Position numbers and translations under genes: made by a program
Assembly (NCBI RefSeq): GCF_023242365.1
Contig: NZ_JALLIX010000024.1
Span: 1 to 64,000 of the forward strand
Direction: 5' to 3'
DNA: 64,000 nucleotides
Source of the DNA: Pseudomonas sp. MWU13-2100
Lineage (GTDB): Bacteria > Pseudomonadota > Gammaproteobacteria > Pseudomonadales > Pseudomonadaceae
Shown here: positions 7,818 to 17,245 of the stretch, piece by piece
Layout of the letters: each line of letters begins with the position of its first letter
Position numbering within the stretch: the first letter of the stretch is position 1
The notes under the pieces: generated by a model
What the model saw: the letters and a program-made list of their open reading frames with translations, nothing else
The model's database searches: none
What the model was told of the DNA's origin: nothing

Positions 7818-9170
7818 ATGAATGCTCTAGCCCGCCGTGCCGCTGGCCTGTTGCTCAGCACGCTCTGTCTCCCCCTGGCCGCCTTGGCCGCCGACCCGCA
7901 ACCGACCCATGAATTCATTCTCGACAACGGTCTGAAGGTCGTGGTCCGCGAGGATCACCGCGCTCCCGTGGTGGTCTCGCAGATCTGGTACAAAGTGGGT
8001 TCGAGCTACGAGACGCCAGGCCAGACCGGCCTGTCCCACGCCTTGGAACACATGATGTTCAAGGGCAGCTCCAAGGTCGGCCCGGGCGAAGCCTCACTGA
8101 TCCTGCGGGACCTCGGTGCCGAGGAGAACGCCTTCACCAGCGACGACTACACGGCGTATTACCAGGTCCTGGCCCGCGACCGCCTGGGCGTGGCCCTGGA
8201 GCTGGAAGCCGACCGCATGGCCAGCCTGCGCCTGCCGGCCGACGAATTCAGCCGGGAAATCGAGGTAATCAAGGAAGAGCGCCGCCTGCGCACCGACGAC
8301 AAGCCCATGGGCAAGGCCTTCGAACGCTTCAAGGCGATGGCCTACCCGGCCAGCGGCTATCATACGCCGACCATCGGCTGGATGGCCGACCTCGACCGCA
8401 TGAAGGTCGAGGAACTGCGCCACTGGTACCAGTCCTGGTATGTGCCGAACAACGCCACCCTGGTGGTGGTCGGCGACGTCACCCCGGACGAAGTCAAAAC
8501 TCTGGCCCAGCGCTATTTCGGCGTCATTCCCCGGCGTGACACACCGCCGGCGAAGATCCCGCGGGAACTCGACGAGCCCGGTGAACGCCTGATCACCCTG
8601 CATGTGAAGACCCAGTTGCCGAGCCTGATGCTCGCCTTCAACGTACCGAGCTTCGCCACCGCCGAAGACAAGCGCTCGGTCAGCGCCCTGCGCCTGATCG
8701 CCGCCCTGCTCGACGGCGGCTACAGCGCGCGCTTGCCGTCGCAACTGGAGCGCGGCGAAGAGCTGATCTCCGACGGCTCGTCGAGCTACAACGCCTACAC
8801 CCGCGGCGATACGCTGTTCCTGCTCTCGGCCAGCCCCAACAGCCAGAAGAACAAGACCCTGGCCGACACCGAGGCCGGCCTCTGGCGCCTGCTCGACCAG
8901 TTGAAAACCCAGGCCCCGAGCGCCGAAGAGCTGGAGCGCGTACGCGCCCAGGTGATCGCCGGCCTGGTCTACGAACGCGACTCCATCACCAGCCAGGCCA
9001 GCGCCATCGGCATCCTGGAAACCGTCGGCCTGTCCTGGAAAATGATGGACACCGAACTGGCCGACCTGCAAAGCGTCACACCGCAGGACCTGCAGAACGC
9101 CGCCCGTACCTACTTCACCCGCGAGCGCCTCAGCGTCGCCCATGTCTTGCCCGAGGAGAGCGCCCAATGA
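7818..9170 (+). CDS. M16 family zinc metallopeptidase, catalytic subunit (copy 1)
   Basis: 450 aa. Predicted periplasmic peptidase of the pitrilysin/processing-peptidase family. An N-terminal signal peptide (MNALARRAAGLLLSTLCLPLAALA) is followed by the inverted zinc motif HALEH (H74, E77, H78) with a third ligand Glu 76 residues later (E154, in REIEVIKEE), so the active site looks complete. It overlaps the next gene by 4 bp (ATGA); that gene encodes the usual non-catalytic partner. A divergently arranged paralogous pair is not seen; instead a second pair follows rsmD on the same strand. Substrate unknown. Confidence 0.92.
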   Translation: MNALARRAAGLLLSTLCLPLAALAADPQPTHEFILDNGLKVVVREDHRAPVVVSQIWYKVGSSYETPGQTGLSHALEHMMFKGSSKVGPGEASLILRDLGAEENAFTSDDYTAYYQVLARDRLGVALELEADRMASLRLPADEFSREIEVIKEERRLRTDDKPMGKAFERFKAMAYPASGYHTPTIGWMADLDRMKVEELRHWYQSWYVPNNATLVVVGDVTPDEVKTLAQRYFGVIPRRDTPPAKIPRELDEPGERLITLHVKTQLPSLMLAFNVPSFATAEDKRSVSALRLIAALLDGGYSARLPSQLERGEELISDGSSSYNAYTRGDTLFLLSASPNSQKNKTLADTEAGLWRLLDQLKTQAPSAEELERVRAQVIAGLVYERDSITSQASAIGILETVGLSWKMMDTELADLQSVTPQDLQNAARTYFTRERLSVAHVLPEESAQ

Positions 9171-10657
9171 GTCAGTCCAAGGGGCCACGTTTCACCTTGC
9201 TCGCCCTGATCCTCGCCGTCGCCGCGGGCGGTGTCGGCTTTTACCTGTTCGATTCACGCAACTCCCAGGCCAGCCAGGCCCTCGACGCGGCCAAGGCCAG
9301 CCACAAGCTGCAATCGCTGGCGGAGCTGGACGGCAAGGCGCCGGCGCACCGCGCCCTGAACGTGCAGACCTGGAAAACCGTCGAAGGCGCCAAGGTGCTG
9401 TTCGTCGAGGCCCACGAACTGCCGATGTTCAACCTGAACCTGACCTTTGCCGCCGGCAGCAGCCAGGACGGCAACGCGGCGGGCCTCGCCACGCTGACCA
9501 ACGCCATGCTCAACGAAGGCGTGGCCGGCAAAAACGTCGGCGCCATTGCCCAGGGTTTCGAAGGCCTGGGAGCCGACTTCAGCAACGGTTCCTACAAGGA
9601 CATGGCCATTGCTTCGCTGCGCAGCCTCAGTACCCCGGACAAACGCGAGCCGGCACTGAAACTGTTCGCCGAGGTGGTGGGCAAGCCGACCTTCCCCGCC
9701 GACTCCCTGGCGCGGATCAAGAACCAGTTGCTCGCCGGCTTCGAATACCAGAAGCAGAACCCCGGCAAGCTGGCGAGCCTGGACTTGTCCAAGCGCCTGT
9801 ATGGCGATCACCCCTACGCACACCCTAGCGAAGGCACGGCGCAGAGCATCCCGCCGATCACCCAGGAACAACTGCGTGCTTTCCATGCCAAGGCCTACGC
9901 GGCCGGCAACGTGGTGATCGCGCTGGTCGGCGACCTCTCGCGCAGCGAAGCCGAAGGCATCGCCGCCCAGATTTCCGCCGCCCTGCCCAAGGGCCCGGCC
10001 CTGCCGAAGATCGCCCAGCCGGCCGAACCGAAAGCCAGCGTCGGGCATATCGAGTTCCCGTCCAAACAGACCACCATCCTGATGGCCCAACTGGGTATCG
10101 ACCGCACCGACCCGGACTACGCGGCCCTGTCCCTGGGCAACCAGATCCTGGGCGGCGGCGGTTTCGGTACCCGCCTGATGAGCGAAGTGCGGGAAAAGCG
10201 CGGCCTGACCTATGGTGTCTATTCGGGCTTCTCGCCGATGCAGGTCCGCGGACCGTTCCAGATCAACCTGCAAACCCGCGCCGAAATGAGCGAAGGCACG
10301 CTCAAGCTGGTGGACGACGTGATCGCCGACTACCTGAAAAACGGCCCGACCCAGAAGGAACTCGACGACGCCAAGCGCGAGATGGCCGGCAGTTTCCCGC
10401 TCTCCAATGCGAGCAACAGCAGTATCGTTGGCCAACTGGGCCTGATGGGTTTCTATGACTTGCCGCTCGATTACCTGGAAAACTTCGTGCAACAGACCCA
10501 GGCGCTGACCATCGAACAGATCAAGTCGGCCATGAACAAACACCTGAGTGCCGACAAGATGATCGTCGTCACCGCAGGGCCCACGGTGCCGCAAAAGCCC
10601 CTGCCGCCACCGACTGACAAACCCGCCGAGCAGCCGCTCGGGGTTCCGGAGCATTAA
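9167..10657 (+). CDS. M16 family peptidase, non-catalytic partner (copy 1)
   Basis: 496 aa. One N-terminal membrane anchor or signal segment (about residues 8-27, GPRFTLLALILAVAAGGVGFYLF), then two M16 halves. The position equivalent to HxxEH lacks the zinc ligands (FAAGSSQDGNAAGLATLTNAML), while the C-terminal half keeps the substrate-binding type element REKRGLTYGVYSGF. Such inactive subunits pair with an active M16 protein. The stop TAA shares one base with the rsmD start. Confidence 0.9.
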   Translation: MSQSKGPRFTLLALILAVAAGGVGFYLFDSRNSQASQALDAAKASHKLQSLAELDGKAPAHRALNVQTWKTVEGAKVLFVEAHELPMFNLNLTFAAGSSQDGNAAGLATLTNAMLNEGVAGKNVGAIAQGFEGLGADFSNGSYKDMAIASLRSLSTPDKREPALKLFAEVVGKPTFPADSLARIKNQLLAGFEYQKQNPGKLASLDLSKRLYGDHPYAHPSEGTAQSIPPITQEQLRAFHAKAYAAGNVVIALVGDLSRSEAEGIAAQISAALPKGPALPKIAQPAEPKASVGHIEFPSKQTTILMAQLGIDRTDPDYAALSLGNQILGGGGFGTRLMSEVREKRGLTYGVYSGFSPMQVRGPFQINLQTRAEMSEGTLKLVDDVIADYLKNGPTQKELDDAKREMAGSFPLSNASNSSIVGQLGLMGFYDLPLDYLENFVQQTQALTIEQIKSAMNKHLSADKMIVVTAGPTVPQKPLPPPTDKPAEQPLGVPEH

Positions 10658-11271
10658 TGGCCAGCCCATCGCGTCCCAGCAAGAAACCCGCTCACCCGCA
10701 TAACGGCGTGAATCAACTGCGTATCATCGGTGGCGAATGGCGCAGCCGACGCCTGAGCTTTCCGGATGTCCCGGGGCTGCGTCCGACCCCGGACCGAGTG
10801 CGCGAAACCCTGTTCAACTGGCTGGCGCCCTACGTCGCCGGGGCCAAGGTGCTCGACCCGTTCGCCGGCAGCGGCGCCTTGTTCCTCGAGGCGCTGTCCC
10901 GTGGTGCGGCCATGGGCCAGGCGCTGGATGCCAGCAACCTGGCCGTGGCCAACCTGCGCGAACACCTGGGCACTCTGCGTTGCAGCGTCGGCCAGGTGCA
11001 GACCGCCGACGCCATGCGCTACCTGGAAACCCAGACGGCCACGGCCTTTGACCTGGTGTTCCTCGACCCGCCGTTCAACCAGAACCTGCTGCCTGGCATC
11101 TGCGCCCTGCTGGAAGAGCGCCAGTGGCTGGCCGATGACGCCTGGGTCTACACCGAAAGTGAAACCGCGCCCTCGGGCCTCGGCCTGCCGGGTAACTGGC
11201 GCCTGCACCGCGAGCAGAAGTCCGGGCGGGTCCACTACGCGCTGTGGCAACGCAGCGTCGCCAGCCAGTAA
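10657..11271 (+). CDS. rsmD: 16S rRNA (guanine966-N2)-methyltransferase RsmD
   Basis: 204 aa SAM-dependent enzyme that methylates G966 of 16S rRNA in the 30S subunit. RIIGGEWRSRRLSFPD and RPTPDRVRETLFNWL mark the family N-terminus; VLDPFAGSGALFLEALSRGA is the SAM site and FLDPPFNQ is the amino-methyltransferase DPPF motif. The short basic N-terminal extension is common in Pseudomonas. It is sandwiched between two M16 gene pairs and its start overlaps the preceding stop by one base. Confidence 0.95.
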   Translation: MASPSRPSKKPAHPHNGVNQLRIIGGEWRSRRLSFPDVPGLRPTPDRVRETLFNWLAPYVAGAKVLDPFAGSGALFLEALSRGAAMGQALDASNLAVANLREHLGTLRCSVGQVQTADAMRYLETQTATAFDLVFLDPPFNQNLLPGICALLEERQWLADDAWVYTESETAPSGLGLPGNWRLHREQKSGRVHYALWQRSVASQ

Positions 11272-11282
11272 TGTGAGCCTCA

Positions 11283-11309
11283 AGGGCGGTTCGAACCTCG
11301 GGCCGCCCT
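11283..11309 (+). terminator. possible hairpin after rsmD
   Basis: AGGGCGG/CCGCCCT stem with a 13-nt loop lies 12 bp after the rsmD stop. There is no T run, so a rho-independent role is doubtful. Confidence 0.3.
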
Positions 11310-11385
11310 CACTATCCCGATACCGCCCGCCCATCCGTCCACCAGATCAAGGTGTTCCTTTGCAACTCAAAAGGATCCCTGACGG

Positions 11386-12732
11386 ATGAAACCCTCCACC
11401 CACCGACATGCACTCGGCTTGCTCTTGCTGCCGCTCATCGCCTGCGCCAACCCCTCGCCCGGCACCCACGAGCGGATGCTCGACAACGGTTTGAAAATCA
11501 TCCTGCGCGAAGATCATCGCGCCCCTGTCGTGGCGGCCCAGCTTTGGTACAAGGTCGGCTCCAGTCACGAACCACCCGGCGAATCGGGGCTTTCCCATGC
11601 CCTGGAGCACCTGTTGTTCCAAGGCAGCAGCAAAGTCTGCCCTGCCCAGGCGTTCCAGATCATGGAACGCCTGGGGGCCCGGATCAACGCCTTCACCAAC
11701 CATGACGCCACCACCTACGAATACCTGATGCCGCGCCATGTCCTGGGAGTCGCGCTGGAAATCATGGCCGACCAGATGAGTACCGCCCAACTGTCGCCAG
11801 CGGCCTTTCGGCGTGAAATCGAGGTGATCAAGAACGAACGCTTGCAGAACATCGACGACGCCCCCTGGGCCATGCTCGACGAGAGGATCCGCAGCCTGGC
11901 CTTTCCCACCAGCGGCTATCGCACCGCCACCGTCGGCTGGCAACACGACCTGCAACGCATGAACGTCCAGCAGTTGCAGCGCTGGTACGCCAGTTGGTAC
12001 GCGCCGAACAACGCCACCCTGGTGCTGGTCGGCGATGTCACCGTCGAGGAGGTCGAAACCCTGACCCGCCGCTACTTCGCTGACCTGCCCCGGCGCACGC
12101 TGCCGCAAACCCGGCGTCCACTGGAGCTGAACGAGCCGGGCGAGCGGCGGATCAGGCTACAGACCCGCAATGAGTTTCCCAGCCTGATCATGGCCTTCAA
12201 CGTGCCCAGCCTGGCGACCGCCGCCGACCCGCGTACCGCGTACACCTTGCGCCTGCTCAACGAATTGCTCGGCGGCGGCGGCGGCTCGCGGATTTTCAGA
12301 CAGTTGAAATTCCGCGAAGAGCTGATCACTCAGGCCCACTCCAGCTACGAGGCGTTCAGCCGGGGGGACACCTTGTTGATGATTGCCGTCGACCTGGACA
12401 CCCAGAAAAACCCGAGCCTGGACGATATCCAGGCCCGCCTGTGGCAACTGCTGGACGAGTTCAAACGTACGCCTGTCAGCGCGCAGGAACTTGAACGCGC
12501 GCGCACCCGGATGATGGCGCAGCGGGTGTTTGCCCGCGACTCGGTGGAAAACCAGGCGCAGAAACTCGGCAGCCTGGAGAGCGTCGGCCTGTCGTGGACC
12601 CTGGAAGAACGGGAACAGGCGCAGCTCAAAGCCGTCACGCCCCTGGATATTCAACAAGCCGCGCAAACCTACTTGACCCTTGAGCGACTCAGCGTTGCCC
12701 TCGCCAGCCCCGGGGAAACCCGTCATGAATAA
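11386..12732 (+). CDS. M16 family zinc metallopeptidase, catalytic subunit (copy 2)
   Basis: 448 aa, clearly paralogous to the protein encoded at 7818-9170 over its whole length (HRAPVVAAQLWYKVGSS, HALEHLLFQGSSKV, YAPNNATLVLVGDV). Zinc ligands H71, E74, H75 and E151 (76 residues after H75) are kept. Unlike copy 1, the N-terminus ends in LLLLPLIAC, which fits a lipobox, so this copy may be a lipoprotein rather than a soluble periplasmic protein. The ribosome-binding site AAGGATCC is 7-8 nt upstream. It overlaps the next gene by 8 bp. Confidence 0.9.
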   Translation: MKPSTHRHALGLLLLPLIACANPSPGTHERMLDNGLKIILREDHRAPVVAAQLWYKVGSSHEPPGESGLSHALEHLLFQGSSKVCPAQAFQIMERLGARINAFTNHDATTYEYLMPRHVLGVALEIMADQMSTAQLSPAAFRREIEVIKNERLQNIDDAPWAMLDERIRSLAFPTSGYRTATVGWQHDLQRMNVQQLQRWYASWYAPNNATLVLVGDVTVEEVETLTRRYFADLPRRTLPQTRRPLELNEPGERRIRLQTRNEFPSLIMAFNVPSLATAADPRTAYTLRLLNELLGGGGGSRIFRQLKFREELITQAHSSYEAFSRGDTLLMIAVDLDTQKNPSLDDIQARLWQLLDEFKRTPVSAQELERARTRMMAQRVFARDSVENQAQKLGSLESVGLSWTLEEREQAQLKAVTPLDIQQAAQTYLTLERLSVALASPGETRHE

Positions 12733-14188
12733 GGCGCATACGGCGTTATCGAGCATCCTGCTGGCGCTGTTTGCCAGCCTTTCAAGCCCGGCGTCGAGAG
12801 CCTCTGCTGGCGGCGACCTGTCGAGCGTCAGTCCCCTGCAATCGCTGAGCGAGGTCCAGCACCTGGCGCCCAGCCCTTCCACCCGCGTTGTGCGGGGCTG
12901 GAAAACCCTCAACGGGACCAAGGTGCTCTTCGTTGAAACCCATGGCCTGCCGTTGCTCGACGTGGCCGTGAGCTTTGCCGCGGGCAGCCGTTACGACGGC
13001 GCGCAACCAGGCTTGGCGGCGATGACCCTGAGTCTGCTCAACGAAGGCACGGACGGTAAAGACGTCGACTCGATCATGACCGCGTTCGACAGCCTGGGGG
13101 TGAATATCAGCAATGGCATCGACCTCGACCATGCCCGGTTCACCCTGCGCAGTCTCAGCGATGAAGCCATCCGGGCACCGGCCCTGCGGTTATTGAGCGA
13201 GGTGCTGAGCAGGCCCAGCTTCACCGCCGCAGCCATTCGCCGAGTCAAGAGCGAGGCCCTCGATCAACAAATGCGCCAGGATGTCGCCTTCGACACTTGG
13301 GTCAGTCACCGTCTTGCGCCGCCGCTCTATTCACGACACCCATATGCCCAACCCCTCTACGGTACACGGGAGAGTATCGAAAAAATCACGGTCGATCAGT
13401 TGCGGGCCTTTCACAACAAGGCTTACAGCGCAGGCAATGCCGTGATCCTGCTGGTCGGTGATCTCTCGCTGGAGCAGGCGCAGTCCCTTAGCGTGCAGAT
13501 TTCCGATGCCTTGCCCAAAGGCCCGGCGCTGCCACAAACCACCAGTGCCCGGCGGGAGGACAGCCTCGTCGGCACCACCCACATCGAACGCCCGACCCTG
13601 CTGGTCCAGCTGGATCTGGCGCAGATCGCCATACCCCGGCACCATCCCGATTACGTCGCGCTCTACGTCGCCAGCCTGATTTTTGGCGGTGGCTTCGATA
13701 GCCGGTTGATGCAGACCTTGCGCGAGCAACATGGCGTCACTTACTCGGCGGTGGCCCAGCTCAGGAACTGGCAAGCCCGTGGACCGTTCCATATCAGCCT
13801 CTCGACTCCGCCGGAATACCGCGATGCGGTGATCCGGCGGGTCAGGCTGATGTTCGAACAACTCCTGCGGGAAGGCCCGACGGAGCAGGAACTGCAGAAC
13901 ATCAAGCAGAGCCTGCGCGGCGACATGGCGCTGGAGGGCGCCAGCAATGCGGATATTCTGCAGGCGCTGTTGGTGATCGCTCGTCACGACCTGCCACTGA
14001 ACCTGACCGACTATGCCGAACAGGCGCAGCGGCTGACCCGCGAAACCATCAAGGTCGCCTTGAACGCTCACTTCGATGCCGAAAGCTGGGTAGTGACCAG
14101 TACCGGCCCGACCGCTCCCCAGCAAGCCTTGCCTGACCTCCAGAGCCAGGAGCCCAGTTGCCAGGCCGGCGCCCCACCGGCCGGATAA
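12725..14188 (+). CDS. M16 family peptidase, non-catalytic partner (copy 2)
   Basis: 487 aa. Starts at MNKAHTALSSILLALFASLSSPASRASA (signal peptide); upstream in-frame codons overlap the previous gene. It lacks HxxEH (FAAGSRYDGAQPGLAAMTLSLL at the matching place) and keeps the C-terminal REQHGVTYSAVAQL element. It parallels the 9167-10657 protein (WKTLNGTKVLFVETHGLPLLDVAVSFAAGS), so the two genes of each pair were duplicated together. It ends in a tail with QSQEPSCQAGAPPAG of no known meaning. Confidence 0.88.
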   Translation: MNKAHTALSSILLALFASLSSPASRASAGGDLSSVSPLQSLSEVQHLAPSPSTRVVRGWKTLNGTKVLFVETHGLPLLDVAVSFAAGSRYDGAQPGLAAMTLSLLNEGTDGKDVDSIMTAFDSLGVNISNGIDLDHARFTLRSLSDEAIRAPALRLLSEVLSRPSFTAAAIRRVKSEALDQQMRQDVAFDTWVSHRLAPPLYSRHPYAQPLYGTRESIEKITVDQLRAFHNKAYSAGNAVILLVGDLSLEQAQSLSVQISDALPKGPALPQTTSARREDSLVGTTHIERPTLLVQLDLAQIAIPRHHPDYVALYVASLIFGGGFDSRLMQTLREQHGVTYSAVAQLRNWQARGPFHISLSTPPEYRDAVIRRVRLMFEQLLREGPTEQELQNIKQSLRGDMALEGASNADILQALLVIARHDLPLNLTDYAEQAQRLTRETIKVALNAHFDAESWVVTSTGPTAPQQALPDLQSQEPSCQAGAPPAG

Positions 14189-14266
14189 AAAGCTGTGGCC
14201 ATGCACGGGACTGTGGCAACTTAGGCGTATCGCACGCGCAAGCGTGGCTGCCATGATGGTTTGATC

Positions 14267-15322
14267 ATGGCAGTGCAGGACCTGTCCATTTCCACTGCGA
14301 GACTCGTTGCGTTGCCATTATTTTCCCAGCCCGCTCATTTGCCGGGCTTCACCCCCGCCCCGGGCCTGGGCAATCCGCACCTGCAAACCTTGTGGGGGCC
14401 GCTCTGGCGCAAGACCGTCCACCTCGACCGGCGGCGTGAACGCCTGTGGCTCGACGACGGTGACTTCCTCGACCTCGACTGGCACGGCCCGCATGCCGCC
14501 GAGACGCCGCTGGTGCTGGTGCTGCACGGGTTGACCGGCTCGTCGAACTCGCCCTATGTCGCCGGCCTGCAACAGGCGCTGGCCCGGCAGGGCTGGGCCA
14601 GCGTGGCGCTGAACTGGCGTGGCTGCTCGGGGGAACCCAACCTGCTGGCGCGCAGTTATCATTCCGGGGCCAGCGAGGACCTGGCCGCGACCGTGGCCCA
14701 CCTCAAGGCCCAGCGTCCGCTGGCGCCGCTCTACGCCGTCGGCTACTCCCTGGGCGGTAATGTGTTGCTCAAGCATCTGGGGGAAAGCGGCCAGGACAGC
14801 GGCTTGCAAGGTGCCGTCGCGGTATCGGTACCCTTTCGCCTGGACCAGTGCGCCGACCGTATCGGCCAGGGCTTTTCACGGATCTACCAGGCGCACTTCA
14901 TGCGCGAGATGGTGGCGTACATCAAGAACAAGCAGCGCCGGTTCCAGCATGACGGGAGGATCGAGGGCCTGGCGACCCTGAGCGACCTGGGACCGCTGAC
15001 GGGCATGCGCACGTTCTGGGACTTCGATGGCCGGGTCACGGCGCCGCTGCACGGTTTTACCGATGCGCAGGATTATTATCGTCGCGCCTCAAGCCGCTAT
15101 TTCCTCGGGGCAATCCGCACCCCGACGCTGATTATCCAGGCCAAGGACGACCCGTTCGTGTTTCCCCACAGCCTGCCCGAGCCCGGCGAGCTGGCAGCGG
15201 GCACCCAACTCGAATTGCAGGCCAAGGGTGGCCATGTGGGGTTTGTCGACGGCACCCTGGGCAAACCGGCTTACTACCTGGAGCGCCGGATTCCGCAATG
15301 GCTGGCCGATAGAGGATGTTGA
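14267..15322 (+). CDS. alpha/beta hydrolase, YheT family
   Basis: 351 aa predicted serine hydrolase; E. coli YheT is the nearest named relative and its substrate is unknown. GNPHLQTLWGPLWRK at the N-terminus is the family mark. Nucleophile elbow GYSLGGNV (about residue 160), acid in AKDDPFV and histidine in GGHVGFVDG form a complete triad; LHGLTGSSNSPYV supplies the oxyanion region. The ATG at 14267 is chosen over a TTG at 14261; neither has a strong ribosome-binding site. Confidence 0.87.
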   Translation: MAVQDLSISTARLVALPLFSQPAHLPGFTPAPGLGNPHLQTLWGPLWRKTVHLDRRRERLWLDDGDFLDLDWHGPHAAETPLVLVLHGLTGSSNSPYVAGLQQALARQGWASVALNWRGCSGEPNLLARSYHSGASEDLAATVAHLKAQRPLAPLYAVGYSLGGNVLLKHLGESGQDSGLQGAVAVSVPFRLDQCADRIGQGFSRIYQAHFMREMVAYIKNKQRRFQHDGRIEGLATLSDLGPLTGMRTFWDFDGRVTAPLHGFTDAQDYYRRASSRYFLGAIRTPTLIIQAKDDPFVFPHSLPEPGELAAGTQLELQAKGGHVGFVDGTLGKPAYYLERRIPQWLADRGC

Positions 15323-15338
15323 TCACACTGCGCAATCA

Positions 15339-15471
15339 ATGTGGCGAGCGGGCTTGCCGGCGTTGGGGGCAAAGCCCCCTAAAACCGGAGGCCGTGGTGT
15401 ACAGGCGGGCCGAGATAGCCGGCTTCAGGGCCGCTTCGCGCCCCAACGTGGGCAAGCCTACTCGCCACAAT
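15339..15471. repeat. REP doublet (GTGGCGAGCGGGCTTGCC type)
   Basis: GTGGCGAGCGGGCTTGCCGG at the left end is answered by GGGCAAGCCTACTCGCCAC at the right end, with GC-rich inner palindromes (GGGGGCAAAGCCCCC). It fills the convergent gap between the YheT gene and sseA. Its inner sequence differs from the doublets at 38.5 and 55.5 kb. Confidence 0.75.
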
Positions 15472-16325
15472 CAGTCGCCCGTCGCCACCGTCCGCTGCGG
15501 ATCGGTAATCCACTCGCTCCACGACCCGGCATACAACGTCCCCAACGGATAGCCCGCCAGGCACAAGGCAAACAGGTTGTGACACGCCGTCACCCCGGAA
15601 CCGCAATACGCCACCAACTCCCGCGGCGAGCGCGGCCCCAGCTTGGCGGCGAAACGCTGCTTGAGCTGATCCGCCGGCAGAAACCGCCCCTGCGCATCCA
15701 GGTTCTCGTTGAACGCGGCACATTGCGCGCCAGGAATATGTCCGGCCACCGGATCGATCGGCTCCACTTCACCGCGAAAACGCGGCAAGGCCCGGGCATC
15801 CAGCAGGGTCATGGACGGCTGTCCGAGGCGCTGCTGCAAGTCTTCGGCGCTGATCTGCAGCGCAGCGTCCGGCGTCCCCTCAAAGGATCCACGGCCGGCG
15901 GCCGGCGGATTCAGGCTCAGCGGCTGCCCGGCGGCATGCCAGGCTTTCAGGCCGCCATCGAGCAGGAACACGCCGTCGCGCTTGCCCAGCCAAGCCAGCA
16001 GCCACCAGGCGCGGGCGGCGTACATGCCCGGGCCGTCGTCATACAGCACCACCTCGCTGTCGGCACTGATACCCCAGGCCTGCAGGCGCTCGACCAAGGC
16101 CGCGGGGGCCGGCAGCGGATGACGCCCGGTCAGGCCCCGGGTCACCGGACCACTCAGGTCCCGCTCCAGATCAGCCTGGTGCGCGCCTTCTATATGCCCC
16201 TGGGCATAACTGCGCTGCCCGTAATCCGGGTCCTCAAGGGCAAAACGACAATCCAGGATCACCAACCCGGGCCGAGCCTGGCGTTCGGCCAGTTGCCGGG
16301 GGCTGATCAGTTGCGCAAGGGACAT
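15471..16325 (-). CDS. sseA: 3-mercaptopyruvate sulfurtransferase
   Basis: 284 aa, two rhodanese domains. Transfers sulfur from 3-mercaptopyruvate to thiols or cyanide; cytosolic. The N-terminal domain is non-catalytic (VILDCRFALEDPDYGQRSY). The C-terminal domain has the catalytic loop CGSGVTACHN at about C241, the CG[SA]GVTA form typical of mercaptopyruvate rather than thiosulfate enzymes. TLLDARALPRFRGEVEPIDPVAGHIPGA is the usual linker region. It lies 54 bp downstream of laoR on the same strand. Confidence 0.9.
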   Translation of the reverse strand: MSLAQLISPRQLAERQARPGLVILDCRFALEDPDYGQRSYAQGHIEGAHQADLERDLSGPVTRGLTGRHPLPAPAALVERLQAWGISADSEVVLYDDGPGMYAARAWWLLAWLGKRDGVFLLDGGLKAWHAAGQPLSLNPPAAGRGSFEGTPDAALQISAEDLQQRLGQPSMTLLDARALPRFRGEVEPIDPVAGHIPGAQCAAFNENLDAQGRFLPADQLKQRFAAKLGPRSPRELVAYCGSGVTACHNLFALCLAGYPLGTLYAGSWSEWITDPQRTVATGD

Positions 16326-16379
16326 GGCGAACTCCTCATTAATGAAGCGGATAGGGGACGGCTTGGCGACGGCTGCTGC

Positions 16380-17066
16380 CTAACTTCCTGATACCTGGAC
16401 GCCTTCATCCAGGGCCTGTGCCAACGGCACATAAAACTCGCTGAGCAACTTGTCCACCGCCGCCCGTGACTGCACGGTGACAAACCCCGACTCCAGCACC
16501 AGCACCTGGTAGACCCCACGCTTGATCGACTCTTCGCTCAGGTGATGGGCATTCTCGCGGGTGGTGCTCAGGAAGCGCACCCAGGAGGTCAGGATAATCC
16601 AGGCATTGAGGGTCAGGGCCTCGGTCTGCACGGCATCCATGCCCAGGATGCCAGCCTCGACAAACCCTGCGTAGATCGCCTGGCCCTGGATCAGGCAGCG
16701 CTGGGAAAAACGCCGGTAACGCGCAGCCAGCTCGGCATCGCTTTCCAGCAGGTGCTCGAGGTCACGGTGCAGGAAACGATAACGCCACATCGCCGCGAGC
16801 AAGGCCTTGAGATAAAAACGCTTGTCGTCGATGGTCGAGGCACGCCCCTGGGGCGGACGCAGGAAACTGTCGACCAGGGCTTCATACTCGGCGAACAGCA
16901 CGGCGATGATCGCCTGCTTGTTGGGGAAGTGGTAGTAGAGGTTACCCGGCGAAATATCCATATGCGCCGCAATATGGTTGGTGCTGACACTGCGCTCGCC
17001 CTGCTGGTTGAACAGATCCAGGCTGTTCTGGACGATACGCTCGCTGGTTTTTATTCGAGGGGCCAT
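16380..17066 (-). CDS. laoR: TetR family repressor LaoR
   Basis: 228 aa. N-terminal TetR helix-turn-helix (residues ~10-55: TSERIVQNSLDLFNQQGERS, then HMDISPGNLYYHFPNKQAI). Divergent from laoC-laoB-laoA and in the same arrangement as P. aeruginosa PA0367-PA0364, where the LaoABCR system oxidises long-chain alcohols and aldehydes and LaoR represses it. By that synteny it should bind the divergent promoter region; a palindrome there (17187-17206) is the best candidate operator. The ligand is not visible from sequence. Confidence 0.85.
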   Translation of the reverse strand: MAPRIKTSERIVQNSLDLFNQQGERSVSTNHIAAHMDISPGNLYYHFPNKQAIIAVLFAEYEALVDSFLRPPQGRASTIDDKRFYLKALLAAMWRYRFLHRDLEHLLESDAELAARYRRFSQRCLIQGQAIYAGFVEAGILGMDAVQTEALTLNAWIILTSWVRFLSTTRENAHHLSEESIKRGVYQVLVLESGFVTVQSRAAVDKLLSEFYVPLAQALDEGVQVSGS

Positions 17067-17179
17067 GACTTCAGCTTTACTTCCAGAAGACGGTATCCAG
17101 CATCTTACGGCCTATCCGGCCGCGGATAAATCGCCATGATTCTCAGCCGCTATAGGTAAGAAAGCGTCGGCGCTGCCTG

Positions 17180-17208
17180 TTGACTTTTTGGAGCATAAGC
17201 TCTAAACA
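17180..17208 (+). promoter_or_regulatory. laoC promoter with candidate LaoR operator
   Basis: TTGACT (17180-17185) and TAAACA (17203-17208) are 17 bp apart and read towards laoC. The spacer is almost wholly a 20-bp dyad, TTTGGAGC-ATAA-GCTCTAAA (17187-17206; 7 of 8 arm positions pair). A repressor bound here would block polymerase directly. Operator role is inferred from position and symmetry. Confidence 0.55.
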
Positions 17209-17245
17209 TTTGTTTAAAAATAAAATCACAGCCCTGGAGCGCACC

